A stretch of DNA of 64,000 nt from assembly GCA_016714795.1 (NCBI GenBank), contig JADKCA010000002.1, positions 496,001 to 560,000 on the forward strand, in the 5' to 3' direction. This DNA comes from Sphingomonadales bacterium (lineage in GTDB: Bacteria; Pseudomonadota; Alphaproteobacteria; Sphingomonadales; Sphingomonadaceae). The notes below the pieces were generated by a model, which saw only the letters and a program-made list of their open reading frames with translations, had not been told where the DNA came from and made no database searches. This document shows, piece after piece, positions 12,240 to 21,000 of this stretch; positions within the stretch are counted from its first letter, which is position 1; each line of letters opens with the position of its first letter. Made by a program: the position numbers and the translations under genes.

Positions 12240-13153
12240 CCGACGAGTTCCAGAGAATAGATCTCGGTAGGGCGCCATCCCAGACTAAGCGCTAGGCGTG
12301 CGGCAACGCCCAGCACGATTACGGCGAGTATGAAGCGGAGCCATTCAGCGGGCATACGCAATGCCAGCCGGGCACCCACTTGCGCACCGATGGCTCCGCC
12401 CACCAGAAGCAGAGAGGCGAGAACAATGTCTACGGACTTGGTGGTCAAGGCATGGACCAGCGTGGTTGCGGCGGTGACGAACAGAATCTGGAACAATGAT
12501 GTGCCCACGACCACCCGGGCGGGCATGCCGAGCAGGTAGATCATGGCGGGAACCATCACAAAGCCGCCGCCTACGCCCAGCAGCAGCGTCAATATGCCCG
12601 TTATGAAACCCAGAATGGCCGGGGCCAATGGCGAAATATACAGCCCGGACCGATAGAAGCGCCATCGGAAAGGCAAGGCAGCGACCATCGGATGATGATG
12701 ACGGGCAGCCTTTGGCGGTGGGCGCCCTTCTTTGGCGGCTTTCAGGCTTGCATAGGCATCAATCGCCATGCGTCCGCCGATAAATCCAAGTAGCGAGACA
12801 TAGAGCAGGTTGATGACCGTATCGATCTGGCCCCATTGCTGGAGCAGCTTGAAGATGCCGGAACCAGCAATCGAACCCAACATGCCGCCTGCGACCAGCA
12901 CGCCGCCCATCCTGAGGTCCACACCGCCGCGCCGCAGATAGGCAATGGTCCCCGAAACGCTGGTTCCCGTGACCTGCAAGGCGGAAGACGCGGCGGCGAC
13001 GGTGGGCGGTATCCCATAAAAGATCAGGAACGGCGTGGTCAGAAACCCTCCGCCAACGCCGAACAGGCCGGACAAAAGCCCGACAACTCCGCCCAGCATG
13101 ACAATCACCAGCACATTGACGGACAGGCTGGCGATGGGAAGGTAAATATCCAT
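12236..13153 (-). CDS. sulfite/organosulfonate exporter, TauE/SafE family
   Basis: A 305-residue inner-membrane permease. Two halves each begin with a glycine-rich family motif: GLLSGLFGVGGGFLTTPFL at about 24-42 and GFITGILTLLLGVGGGFVMVP in the second half. About eight hydrophobic segments are visible, with a short His-rich cytosolic loop (AARHHHPM) between the halves. It is upstream of and coupled to the TIGR02186 gene. The substrate of TauE-type proteins is sulfite, sulfoacetate or a similar anion; the sequence does not decide which. Confidence 0.9.
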   Translation of the reverse strand: MDIYLPIASLSVNVLVIVMLGGVVGLLSGLFGVGGGFLTTPFLIFYGIPPTVAAASSALQVTGTSVSGTIAYLRRGGVDLRMGGVLVAGGMLGSIAGSGIFKLLQQWGQIDTVINLLYVSLLGFIGGRMAIDAYASLKAAKEGRPPPKAARHHHPMVAALPFRWRFYRSGLYISPLAPAILGFITGILTLLLGVGGGFVMVPAMIYLLGMPARVVVGTSLFQILFVTAATTLVHALTTKSVDIVLASLLLVGGAIGAQVGARLALRMPAEWLRFILAVIVLGVAARLALSLGWRPTEIYSLELVG

Positions 13154-13221
13154 TACCAGCCTGCACTAGACCCCTGTGCCCCTCGATTGAAGACACTTTC
13201 GCCCGGCCATGGGCAAGGCGC

Positions 13222-14292
13222 TCAAAAGTCGCTGCCGATCACGAGCGCCGGGCCGGATTTCGGGCGCGCTTTTCCTTCCATTCGCTCGCGCCATTGAAGA
13301 GAAAGCCGGACAGGGCGTTCATTGATGCGCACGCGCGTTTCGATGACAGGGCCGATGTCGACACGATGCAGCCCCTTTTGTGCAGCGCCCCACATGCCAA
13401 GCCCCGCATTAAAGCGCCCGGTGCCAAGGCGGAATGCGGGTCGGGTGACCGAAATCTCTCCATCTGCGAACGCCGTGCCCTGTCGCAGCCCCGCCACGCC
13501 AAACTGGGCATAGCCACTGGCCTTCCATCCTCTGCCGATCAGGGCATCCGACACCCCGCCCGCTGCCATGATCACCGTTCGTGAGGGGGTGTTCCGGTCC
13601 AAGCCTATCCTTCGCTCAACGAGGATTTCAACCGGCCACGCGCGCAGCGGCTTGACGGACAGCCCCAGTCGGCCTTCACGGCCCGTCTTTGTTGCGAGCG
13701 GCGCGGATACGCCGGTGACGATCCCGATCCCAGAGCCGCTAAGTGGCACGGTGATGCGCATACCGACTTGTGCGCCGCCAAGACTGCCCTGCGCCGGAAC
13801 CGCTGAAGCCAGGCCGCCGGAGCGCGCCAGCATCCACGCTGAGATTGTCAACGAGTTGTGGTGATTGCGTGGCGAATTCGGTGTGAAATGGGTATGTTCA
13901 AGTGGTGAAGCGTATTGCGTGTGAATGCTTGGCAACGTGCTCGCCATTGGTACGGTGCCGGGTGCAGTGGCTGGAGGCGCAAGGGGGTGGTTCTCCGTCG
14001 CCACGGCTTGCCAGCGCCGACGCGGCGCATGGTGTGTTGATGGGTGCCGGATCATCGGCGGCGTGCTGTGGCCGCTGACAATGGCAGACTGCGGCCCAGC
14101 TGTCTTCGCTTCCGGCTTCCGGTCGGCCGGAAACTGTCCCTTTTGGCTCAGGGTGATGGCAGGCGGAAGCGCGCTCACAGCTGCCGTTTCCCCCTCCTGG
14201 CCTGCGACCGCAAGACGCATGAGAATCCATGCGCCACAAATGGCGCTCGCTGCCATGACGGGTTGGCTCTTCCAGACAGGAACAGGCTTCAT
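13222..14292 (-). CDS. NfrA_C-like outer-membrane barrel protein
   Basis: A 356-residue protein. The N-terminus has one hydrophobic segment (PVMAASAICGAWILMRLAVAG), then about 130 residues rich in Pro, His and Thr, then a region from about 165 to the end that alternates hydrophobic and polar residues like a transmembrane beta-barrel. That region contains LGLSVKPLRAWPVEILVERR and YAQFGVAGLRQGTAFADGE, which resemble the C-terminal domain of NfrA, the phage N4 adsorption protein A. It lacks the long TPR domain of enterobacterial NfrA. Its ATG overlaps the glycosyltransferase stop by 4 bases, so the two are co-translated. The likely role is an outer-membrane channel for the glycan made by its neighbour; this is an inference. 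Confidence 0.6.
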   Translation of the reverse strand: MKPVPVWKSQPVMAASAICGAWILMRLAVAGQEGETAAVSALPPAITLSQKGQFPADRKPEAKTAGPQSAIVSGHSTPPMIRHPSTHHAPRRRWQAVATENHPLAPPATAPGTVPMASTLPSIHTQYASPLEHTHFTPNSPRNHHNSLTISAWMLARSGGLASAVPAQGSLGGAQVGMRITVPLSGSGIGIVTGVSAPLATKTGREGRLGLSVKPLRAWPVEILVERRIGLDRNTPSRTVIMAAGGVSDALIGRGWKASGYAQFGVAGLRQGTAFADGEISVTRPAFRLGTGRFNAGLGMWGAAQKGLHRVDIGPVIETRVRINERPVRLSLQWRERMEGKARPKSGPALVIGSDF

Positions 14293-15629
14293 ATCTGGCC
14301 CTGATCCGGAAATTCATGGCGGGTCTTGTCCCAATGCAGCGTCCCCGTCCGGAGCATGGCAAGATATTGAGCGAACGCCCGACGCGATGCCATGATGGCG
14401 AGAATGGAGGTTACAAGCGCGCGGGGAACGGCATGAAGCGATTGCCTCCATCCATATTCCCGACCGACCATCGTCGCGCGCATGGACAGCCGCCAGCAGA
14501 GCAACAGAAAATTGCAGGAAAACAGGATGACAAGAGGGCTGTCCGGCAACGGCATCGTACCCCGAACAATGAGGGGCAGGGCGGCGACCATGGACGCATA
14601 ACCGGCCAGCAGCAGGATCGCCGCAAGGATTGTGCGCCGATCCCGCCAGCGCATCCAGACTTCCGCGGCGTTGCGGCTCCACCCCGTCCGGTCCCATCCA
14701 GCGAGTGCAATGCCGATGATCCATCGGGTCTTCTGGCGCACTGCTGCAACCAGACGATTGGGAAAATAGGCCCTTACCGCAATCAGCGTGCCGGTTTCCG
14801 GATCACGGCAGCGTGCGAAGTGGCCGGGCTGGCCCAACGCAGCCAGACGCAGACCCAATTCATAGTCTTCGGTCAGCGTGTTTTCGTCGAAGGGTTTACC
14901 CCCGGTGGATTGTGCCAGCTTCGCCAATGTGTCTGCCCGGATCGCACAGCCCACACCTGCGGAGGGCAAGCTGGCCCCGATCAGGGAGCGAACGATCAGA
15001 TCCTTGCCATGCGCCTCAGCAAACTCGTCGATATAGTGACCTGCAATCCAGTGCGACCGGGCGTCCGGCAGGGGCAAGACCGGCAATTGAACCATGGCAT
15101 GGTGGGGCAGCAGCGCCCGATACAGGCGAAGCTCCTGCCGGTGCACACAGTCTTCCGCGTCATGCAATACTATGGCCCAGGGCCTTGTGCTGTTGTCCGT
15201 GTCCAGGCAGAACTGCGCCCAGATGGCATTCAGACAGTCCGCTTTGGTGGTGGGGCCGTGGTGGACGGTCGTGACCAGACGCACCTGATCACTGATCTTT
15301 GCTTTTACGGCGAGAGCCGTTGCCGGATCGTTGGCATAGGAGCCGATATAGATTCGGAAATCCTGCCCGCCCCATTGCCGCATACAGCAGTCGATCATGG
15401 CACCAATCACGGCACTTTCATCCCATGCCGGAACGAAGATTGCGATGCCATATGTGGGAATCGCCTTGGCATCTGCGCGCTGCCCTTCTTCCAAAGGCAG
15501 AACGGAATCCTTGCTGCCGAAGCCCAGCCAGACGAGGTCGACAAGTAGGTCGTCAAGACCGAAGAGGAGGAAGCCAACGCCTGCGAACAGAGCCAGCTCC
15601 CGCCAGATCGTAAAGAACATCGCGTCCAC
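14289..15629 (-). CDS. NfrB-like membrane glycosyltransferase (GT2 family)
   Basis: A 446-residue inner-membrane family 2 glycosyltransferase. An N-terminal helix (ELALFAGVGFLLFGLDDLL) is followed by the catalytic domain with IAIFVPAWDESAVIG, LHDAEDCVHRQELRL (the DxD-type metal site) and TEDYELGLRL (TED general base) plus QKTRWIIGIAL (Q/RxxRW-like). Three to four C-terminal membrane segments follow, and the protein closes with LHWDKTRHEFP, a hallmark of NfrB. E. coli NfrB carries an additional C-terminal c-di-GMP-binding MshEN domain, absent here. The GTG at 15629 lies 10 bases after the GNAT stop; an ATG at 15620 is an alternative start. Product: probably a secreted polysaccharide. Confidence 0.8.
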   Translation of the reverse strand: MDAMFFTIWRELALFAGVGFLLFGLDDLLVDLVWLGFGSKDSVLPLEEGQRADAKAIPTYGIAIFVPAWDESAVIGAMIDCCMRQWGGQDFRIYIGSYANDPATALAVKAKISDQVRLVTTVHHGPTTKADCLNAIWAQFCLDTDNSTRPWAIVLHDAEDCVHRQELRLYRALLPHHAMVQLPVLPLPDARSHWIAGHYIDEFAEAHGKDLIVRSLIGASLPSAGVGCAIRADTLAKLAQSTGGKPFDENTLTEDYELGLRLAALGQPGHFARCRDPETGTLIAVRAYFPNRLVAAVRQKTRWIIGIALAGWDRTGWSRNAAEVWMRWRDRRTILAAILLLAGYASMVAALPLIVRGTMPLPDSPLVILFSCNFLLLCWRLSMRATMVGREYGWRQSLHAVPRALVTSILAIMASRRAFAQYLAMLRTGTLHWDKTRHEFPDQGQI

Positions 15630-15639
15630 GAGGGTCTGC

Positions 15640-16869
15640 TCAAGCCGCCACGATGTCCTGCTTGCCTAAGGTGCGCGTACTTTCTGCCAACAAGCCCTTG
15701 CGCCTTGGGTCTGAATCGCTCAGCGCCATATCGAATGGTCCGGGCCTGTCCCAAACGCCTTCCGGGCGGATCATCGCCATGGGATCAAGTCCGATCCGGA
15801 TGGCGGCGGGATGCGGTTCAAGTTCGGCCAGAATCTCGACATAGCGGACATTGGCGAAGGTGAAGGCTGGACGGCCTTCAATCGGTTTGAAGCCGAACAC
15901 TTTCCAGAAGCGCACCAGATCCAGCCGACTATGGCCGTAAACCTTGGTATAGCCCTTCTTCCGGCAATGTTCGAGTGCATCCCGAACCAGACGATAAGCG
16001 AGGCGGCTTGTGCGATATTCACGCCGCACAGCGAGACGCTCCAGCTTTGCGAAGTCGCCGAAGAACCGGAGCCGGACGCAACCGGCGGCATCTCCGCCCA
16101 TTTCGCCCAGAATCTGGGTGGAGCAAAAATCATTGCCGTCAAACTCTTCGTCGTAGAAGCAAAATTGCTCGGCGATGTAGGTGGCGGATCGGACCGAAAA
16201 GACTTTGAAAATGTCTTCAACGGTTCGCGCGATGCGCACGGTGATGGCATTCCGGTCGGCGGACTGGATCGGCTGTTCCGGAAAGACGACCTGAAGGTCT
16301 GCGTTGCACTGCGGAAAAAAGCTGCGTGCCTGCATAAAGCCCGCCTGCTGATGGAGACGCACCGAATGCCGGTTTGTTGCCCTTGAAAAGAGCGGCTTGG
16401 GCTCCGCCATGATCGAATCGAACGTCAGTCCGATCGCACCAAGGCAGCGCCCGAACGTGCCCGGCATATGAACCAGCCAGACATAGACAGCTTCGGGTTC
16501 CTCGTCCGGCGCGCACACCCAGTCCGGATCAGGGTCAAGGCCGGAAAAGAGGCCATCCATTACCGCATCGAATCCCGCTTGATTGAGCGGCAGCAAGGCG
16601 AGCAGGCCCGCCTCGTTTTCGCTGCCCCGCTTCGGCCTGCACAAGCGGATAGCGAGAGGGTTCTTGTCGAGCACACGCCGGATTGTGGCATCCGCAGCAA
16701 TATCGAGCTTTTGCCGCGCAGCTGCGAGTGCCAAGGAGATTTCTTCGTGATTGGCAGGAAGCAGCGCTTCATGACCGCGTTCTGCCCGTTCCAGGCAGCG
16801 CCATACCCGTGCGGAAAAGCCGAGTCTTTTGAAAGAAGAGATTCGTTCGAATTGGTGCGAATGAAACAT
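15640..16869 (-). CDS. GNAT-fold acyltransferase (FeeM/autoinducer-synthase-like)
   Basis: A 409-residue protein. The N-terminal half is helical and without clear homology. The C-terminal half, about residues 200-350, is a GNAT domain with the sequence rhythm of N-acyl amino-acid synthases: VRSATYIAEQFCFYDEEFDGND, a strand GCVRLRFF, KLERLAVRREYR ending in the acyl-donor loop, and KVYGHSRLDLVRFWKVFGF. These enzymes load an acyl group from acyl-ACP on to an amine. The start at 16869 is set by AGGGGG seven bases upstream. It is first in a three-gene operon with the NfrB-like and barrel proteins, and divergent from a LysR gene. It may acylate a glycan building block or make a lipid signal; the sequence cannot tell. 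Confidence 0.65.
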   Translation of the reverse strand: MFHSHQFERISSFKRLGFSARVWRCLERAERGHEALLPANHEEISLALAAARQKLDIAADATIRRVLDKNPLAIRLCRPKRGSENEAGLLALLPLNQAGFDAVMDGLFSGLDPDPDWVCAPDEEPEAVYVWLVHMPGTFGRCLGAIGLTFDSIMAEPKPLFSRATNRHSVRLHQQAGFMQARSFFPQCNADLQVVFPEQPIQSADRNAITVRIARTVEDIFKVFSVRSATYIAEQFCFYDEEFDGNDFCSTQILGEMGGDAAGCVRLRFFGDFAKLERLAVRREYRTSRLAYRLVRDALEHCRKKGYTKVYGHSRLDLVRFWKVFGFKPIEGRPAFTFANVRYVEILAELEPHPAAIRIGLDPMAMIRPEGVWDRPGPFDMALSDSDPRRKGLLAESTRTLGKQDIVAA

Positions 16870-16904
16870 TGCATTACCCCCTTGCAATGACATACAAAAA
16901 CCCG

Positions 16905-17996
16905 ATGGTAACCGAGTTGTTAACCTTAAGTGCAAAGGAGAAGGCGAAGGGACTCCAAAAAGCTGCACGCCCCGGCGCGGAAATTGATCCAGGTCGGTTG
17001 CAATCCTTGCTGGATCGGGTGCGGTGGGACGATCTTCATTTTCTTCATGGCGTATCGCAGCAGCCCAGTATCCGGCGTGCCGCCCGCGCGCTTGGAGTTT
17101 CGCCCAATACGATCCGCTCCAGAATAAACCGGCTTGAAAAGGCCTTGGGCACTTCGCTTTTTATCCGTGACGGCGATGGACTTCGGATCACGGCGGAAGG
17201 ACGCGCCGTGCTTGATGTCGCCAAAGACATGCACGGTTACAGTACGGCGCTCAATTTTGGGGCCGGCAATCAGGCGCTGGTGCGCGAAGGCGAAATCAGG
17301 ATCTGTGCATCAGAAGGGCTGGGCACGTTCTGGCTGACTCCAAGGCTATACGAATTGCGCGCCGAATTGCCGGATCTGGTGGTCTCGCTGGACAGCTATT
17401 CAGACCAAAGCAGGATTTCGCCCAAGCTGCATGACGTGTCTGTCGGCTTTTCGCGACCGGAGGATCTGGATGCCATTGTGACGCGCATCGGCTTTGTCCA
17501 CATGATCCCGTTCGCATCAAAGGATTATATCCGAAGGCGCGGAAATCCGTCGTCGCTAGACGATGTGGATGGCCATGAATGCATCCAGCAGGATGCAGAT
17601 GGCATGAATTACGAGGCCTTGCGCTTCTTCCTCGGTTCCGAAAAAATGGCGCAGCTGGTCAGCATCCGGGTCGGCTCAAGCTACTCGCTGTTCTGGGCAG
17701 TGGCGAGTGGCATCGGAATTGGTGCGCTGCCAACCTATATCCGATCAATCAGCAGCCGGGTGACGCCGCTAGACCTGCCCATCCGCATGAAATTCGAAAT
17801 CTGGCTGTCATACAACCGGATGTCCCGGCATTCGGAGCCTGTGCGAAAGACGATCGAATGGCTGCGCCGGTCCTTTGACGAGCGCGCTTACCCGTGGTTC
17901 GCTGAAGAGTATCTGAGCCCGGCTGACTTTGTTCAGACGCGTATGGACAGTCAGGTCATCCCCTTGTTTGATCATCTTGTTGACCTTCCCGCCTGA
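16905..17996 (+). CDS. LysR-family transcriptional regulator
   Basis: A 363-residue regulator with an N-terminal extension of about 40 residues before the winged helix (LHFLHGVSQQPSIRRAARALGVSPNTIRSRINRLEKALGTSLFIRD). A type-2 periplasmic-binding-like effector domain follows to about 310. In-frame starts at 16869 (TTG), 16887 (ATG) and 16905 (ATG) are possible and none has a convincing Shine-Dalgarno; 16905 is chosen as the shortest that keeps the domain. It diverges from the GNAT-glycosyltransferase-barrel operon with only 35 bases between start codons and is therefore its likely regulator. The alpha-2-macroglobulin gene follows 40 bases later on the same strand. Confidence 0.82.
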   Translation: MVTELLTLSAKEKAKGLQKAARPGAEIDPGRLQSLLDRVRWDDLHFLHGVSQQPSIRRAARALGVSPNTIRSRINRLEKALGTSLFIRDGDGLRITAEGRAVLDVAKDMHGYSTALNFGAGNQALVREGEIRICASEGLGTFWLTPRLYELRAELPDLVVSLDSYSDQSRISPKLHDVSVGFSRPEDLDAIVTRIGFVHMIPFASKDYIRRRGNPSSLDDVDGHECIQQDADGMNYEALRFFLGSEKMAQLVSIRVGSSYSLFWAVASGIGIGALPTYIRSISSRVTPLDLPIRMKFEIWLSYNRMSRHSEPVRKTIEWLRRSFDERAYPWFAEEYLSPADFVQTRMDSQVIPLFDHLVDLPA

Positions 17997-18036
17997 ACGG
18001 GGCAGCAGTGCAGAATCTCCGTTGAAAGGCTGCCCC

Positions 18037-21000
18037 GTGTTCCGCCCACTTGCCATTGCCGCGCTCGCTGTCGCTGCCATTCTGCCCCTTGCCGCCATTG
18101 GCGATTCAGCCCCCGAAGTGGTGATGGCAACACCCGGCAGTGCGGGCCTCTCAGGCGGCGCGATTGATCGCTATACGATGCGCTTTTCCGAAGCGATGGT
18201 CCCGTTGGGCGATCCGCGCGCAGCGGCTCCGGCCAAGATGGAATGCAGCGTTCCCAGCACTGGCCGTTGGGTGGACCCAAAGACCTATGTGTTCGAATTC
18301 GCCAAAGTTCTGCCCGGAGGCCTCACCTGCAAGGTCACGCTGCGCGACGGCTTGAAGAGCGTCCGGGGCGTCGCGGCAGGCGGGACATCCGAATTTCTGA
18401 TTGATACGGGCGGGCCGGCTGCCCGTGCGGTGCTGCCCGAAGAATATGGCGATGATATTGAGGAAGATCAGGTCTTCCTCGTTTCCACCAATACGCCCGC
18501 AACTGCGCAATCCGTCTCGACGGCGGGCTATTGCGCTGTTGATGGAATTGGCGAGAAGATTCCGCTCGATGTGATGCCCGCCTCTGTCGCGTCGAAGCTG
18601 CTCAGCGATCTGGGCAAGGATGACTGGTCTTCGCGCAATTTCCTCGAAAATTCGGGCATTCCGCGTAACCTGCCGGGTGCCGGAGCCGAACGCGCGCAGG
18701 CGCTGTCCACCATCATGGCTGTCAAATGCCGCAGGCCGCTGCCCGCTGGCAAGGATGTGTCGCTTGTCTGGGCGGCGGGGATCAGCAGTGCATCGGGCAA
18801 GCAGGCGGGCAAGGATCAGCGCTTTGATTTCTCGGTGCGTCGGGGCTTCACTGCGCGCTGGGTGTGCGGTCGCGTCAATCCGCAGGCCGGATGCAATCCT
18901 GTTGAGGATGCGAGCATCCAGTTTGCCGCAGATGTTCCGGTGGCGCAGGCGCTGGCCGCACGGCTGACGCTGGCGGATGGCACGGTGCTGAAGCCGGTGC
19001 TGGACAGTGATGACCGCAACCGCGCCGCTGTCGGGCAGGTCAATTTCAAGGCACCGCTCCTCTCTGCCGGTTCGGCCAAGATCACTTTGCCGACGGGCCT
19101 GAAGGATGAAAGCGGGCGCCTTCTCGCCAACGCCGCGCGCTTCCCGCTGACGGTCAAGATCGATACGCCGCCGCCGCTCGTCAAGTTCGCTGCCCCTTTC
19201 GGAATTCTCGAAGCCAAAGAAGGCGGAATTCTGCCCGTCACCGTGCGCGCTGTGGAGCCGCAACTGGCGCAGACCGTGACTGGCGTGAAGGGGGATCGCC
19301 TGCGCGTGGATGCCAGCGATGGTGAAGTCGCGGTATGGCTCCGCAAGGTCGATGAAGCCGATGATACCGATATCGAGACGCAGGAAATCGGCGAAGACAA
19401 GACCATCGACATTGATCACACGGGCACCAAATCTCTTCTGAAAGGGCAGGGGCAGTCGATCAAGATGGCGCTGCCTGGCAAGGGCAAAGACTTTGAGGTC
19501 GTCGGCATTCCGTTGACCGAGCCCGGATTCTACGTGGTCGAACTCGCCAGCCCGGCCTTGGGCGCGTCGCTGCTCGGTCGGCCTGTCACCCGCTATGTTT
19601 CGGCGGCGGCCCTGGTCACCAACATGGCGGTGCATTTCAAATGGGGCGGAGAGAAGTCGCTCGCCTGGGTCACGACGCTGGACGGTGCGGCCTCAGTCGC
19701 GGGTGCGGACGTGCGCGTGTCTGACAGTTGCACCGGTGCGCAGATCGCGCGTGGCACAACCGATGCGCAGGGGCGTCTGATCGTCTCTGGCCTGCCCCAG
19801 CCGGATACCTATCTCAGCTGTTCGGGCACCGATCATCCGCTGATGATCTCCGCGCGCAAGGATGGTGATTTCAGCTTCACCCTGACCGAATGGGATGACG
19901 GCATTGCGCCCTATGATTTCGATCTGAATTTCGGCCACAGCCAGTCCAACGGCGTCATCCACACTGTGTTTGACCGCACGCTGATCCGGCAGGGCGAGAC
20001 GATCAACATGAAGTTCATCGCGCGCCGCCCGATCGGGGATGGCTTTGCGGTGGATGGCGGCATCAAGGGCAAGCTGGTGCTGGCGCATAACGGGTCTGAC
20101 ACCGAATTCTCGATGCCGCTCAGCATCGGTGCGGACGGCATCGGGGAAGCCAGTTGGTCAGCCCCGCAGGGTGCGCCGATGGGCGATTATTCGATGCGGA
20201 TCGTGCGCGGCAAGGATGACAGCCTCTATCTGGACCAGACCTTCAAGGTGGATGAATTCCGCCTGCCCACGATGAAGGCCAGCATTGCCGGGCCGAAGGA
20301 AACGCAAGTGCGTCCGGTGCAGGTTCCGTTGAACCTGTTCGTGGGATTCCTCTCCGGCGGAGCTGCGTCCAACATGCCGGTCAATGTCCGCACGGCCTAT
20401 CGCCGGATGGATACGACGCCAGACGGCTATGATGATGGCTGGAGCTTTGGCGGCAGGGGCGTGACTGAAGGGACGATCCCGCTCAATTCGGACAATGAAG
20501 AGCCGGACGTGCCACTGCCCAATGCGCAGACGCTTCCGGCCACGCTCGGGGCTGATGGCACGGCGCGCGTCGGCATTGACGTTGGTCTGCCGGTGGATAC
20601 CGAAACCGCGATGATGGTCGAAATGGACTATCAGGATGCCAATGGCGAAACGCTCACGTCCAGCCGCACCATTCCGCTGCTGCCCGCTGGCGTGCGGCTT
20701 GGCCTCAAGACAGATGGCTGGATCATGAAGCAGGATGATCTGCGCCTGCGCTTTGTGGTGCTGGATACGGAAGGCCAGCCTGTGAAGGGCAAGCCGGTTT
20801 CCGTGGCCGTTTACAACCGCGAAATCCTGACCGCGCGGCGGCGGCTGATCGGCGGCTTCTATGCTTATGACAACCAGATGCGCACGACCAAGCTGGGCGC
20901 GTCCTGTTCTGCCACGACCGACGCGCTGGGCATGGCGACCTGTTCGCTGGCCCCCGATGTATCAGGTGAAGTGACGGTTGTGGCCGCCACCACGGACAGC

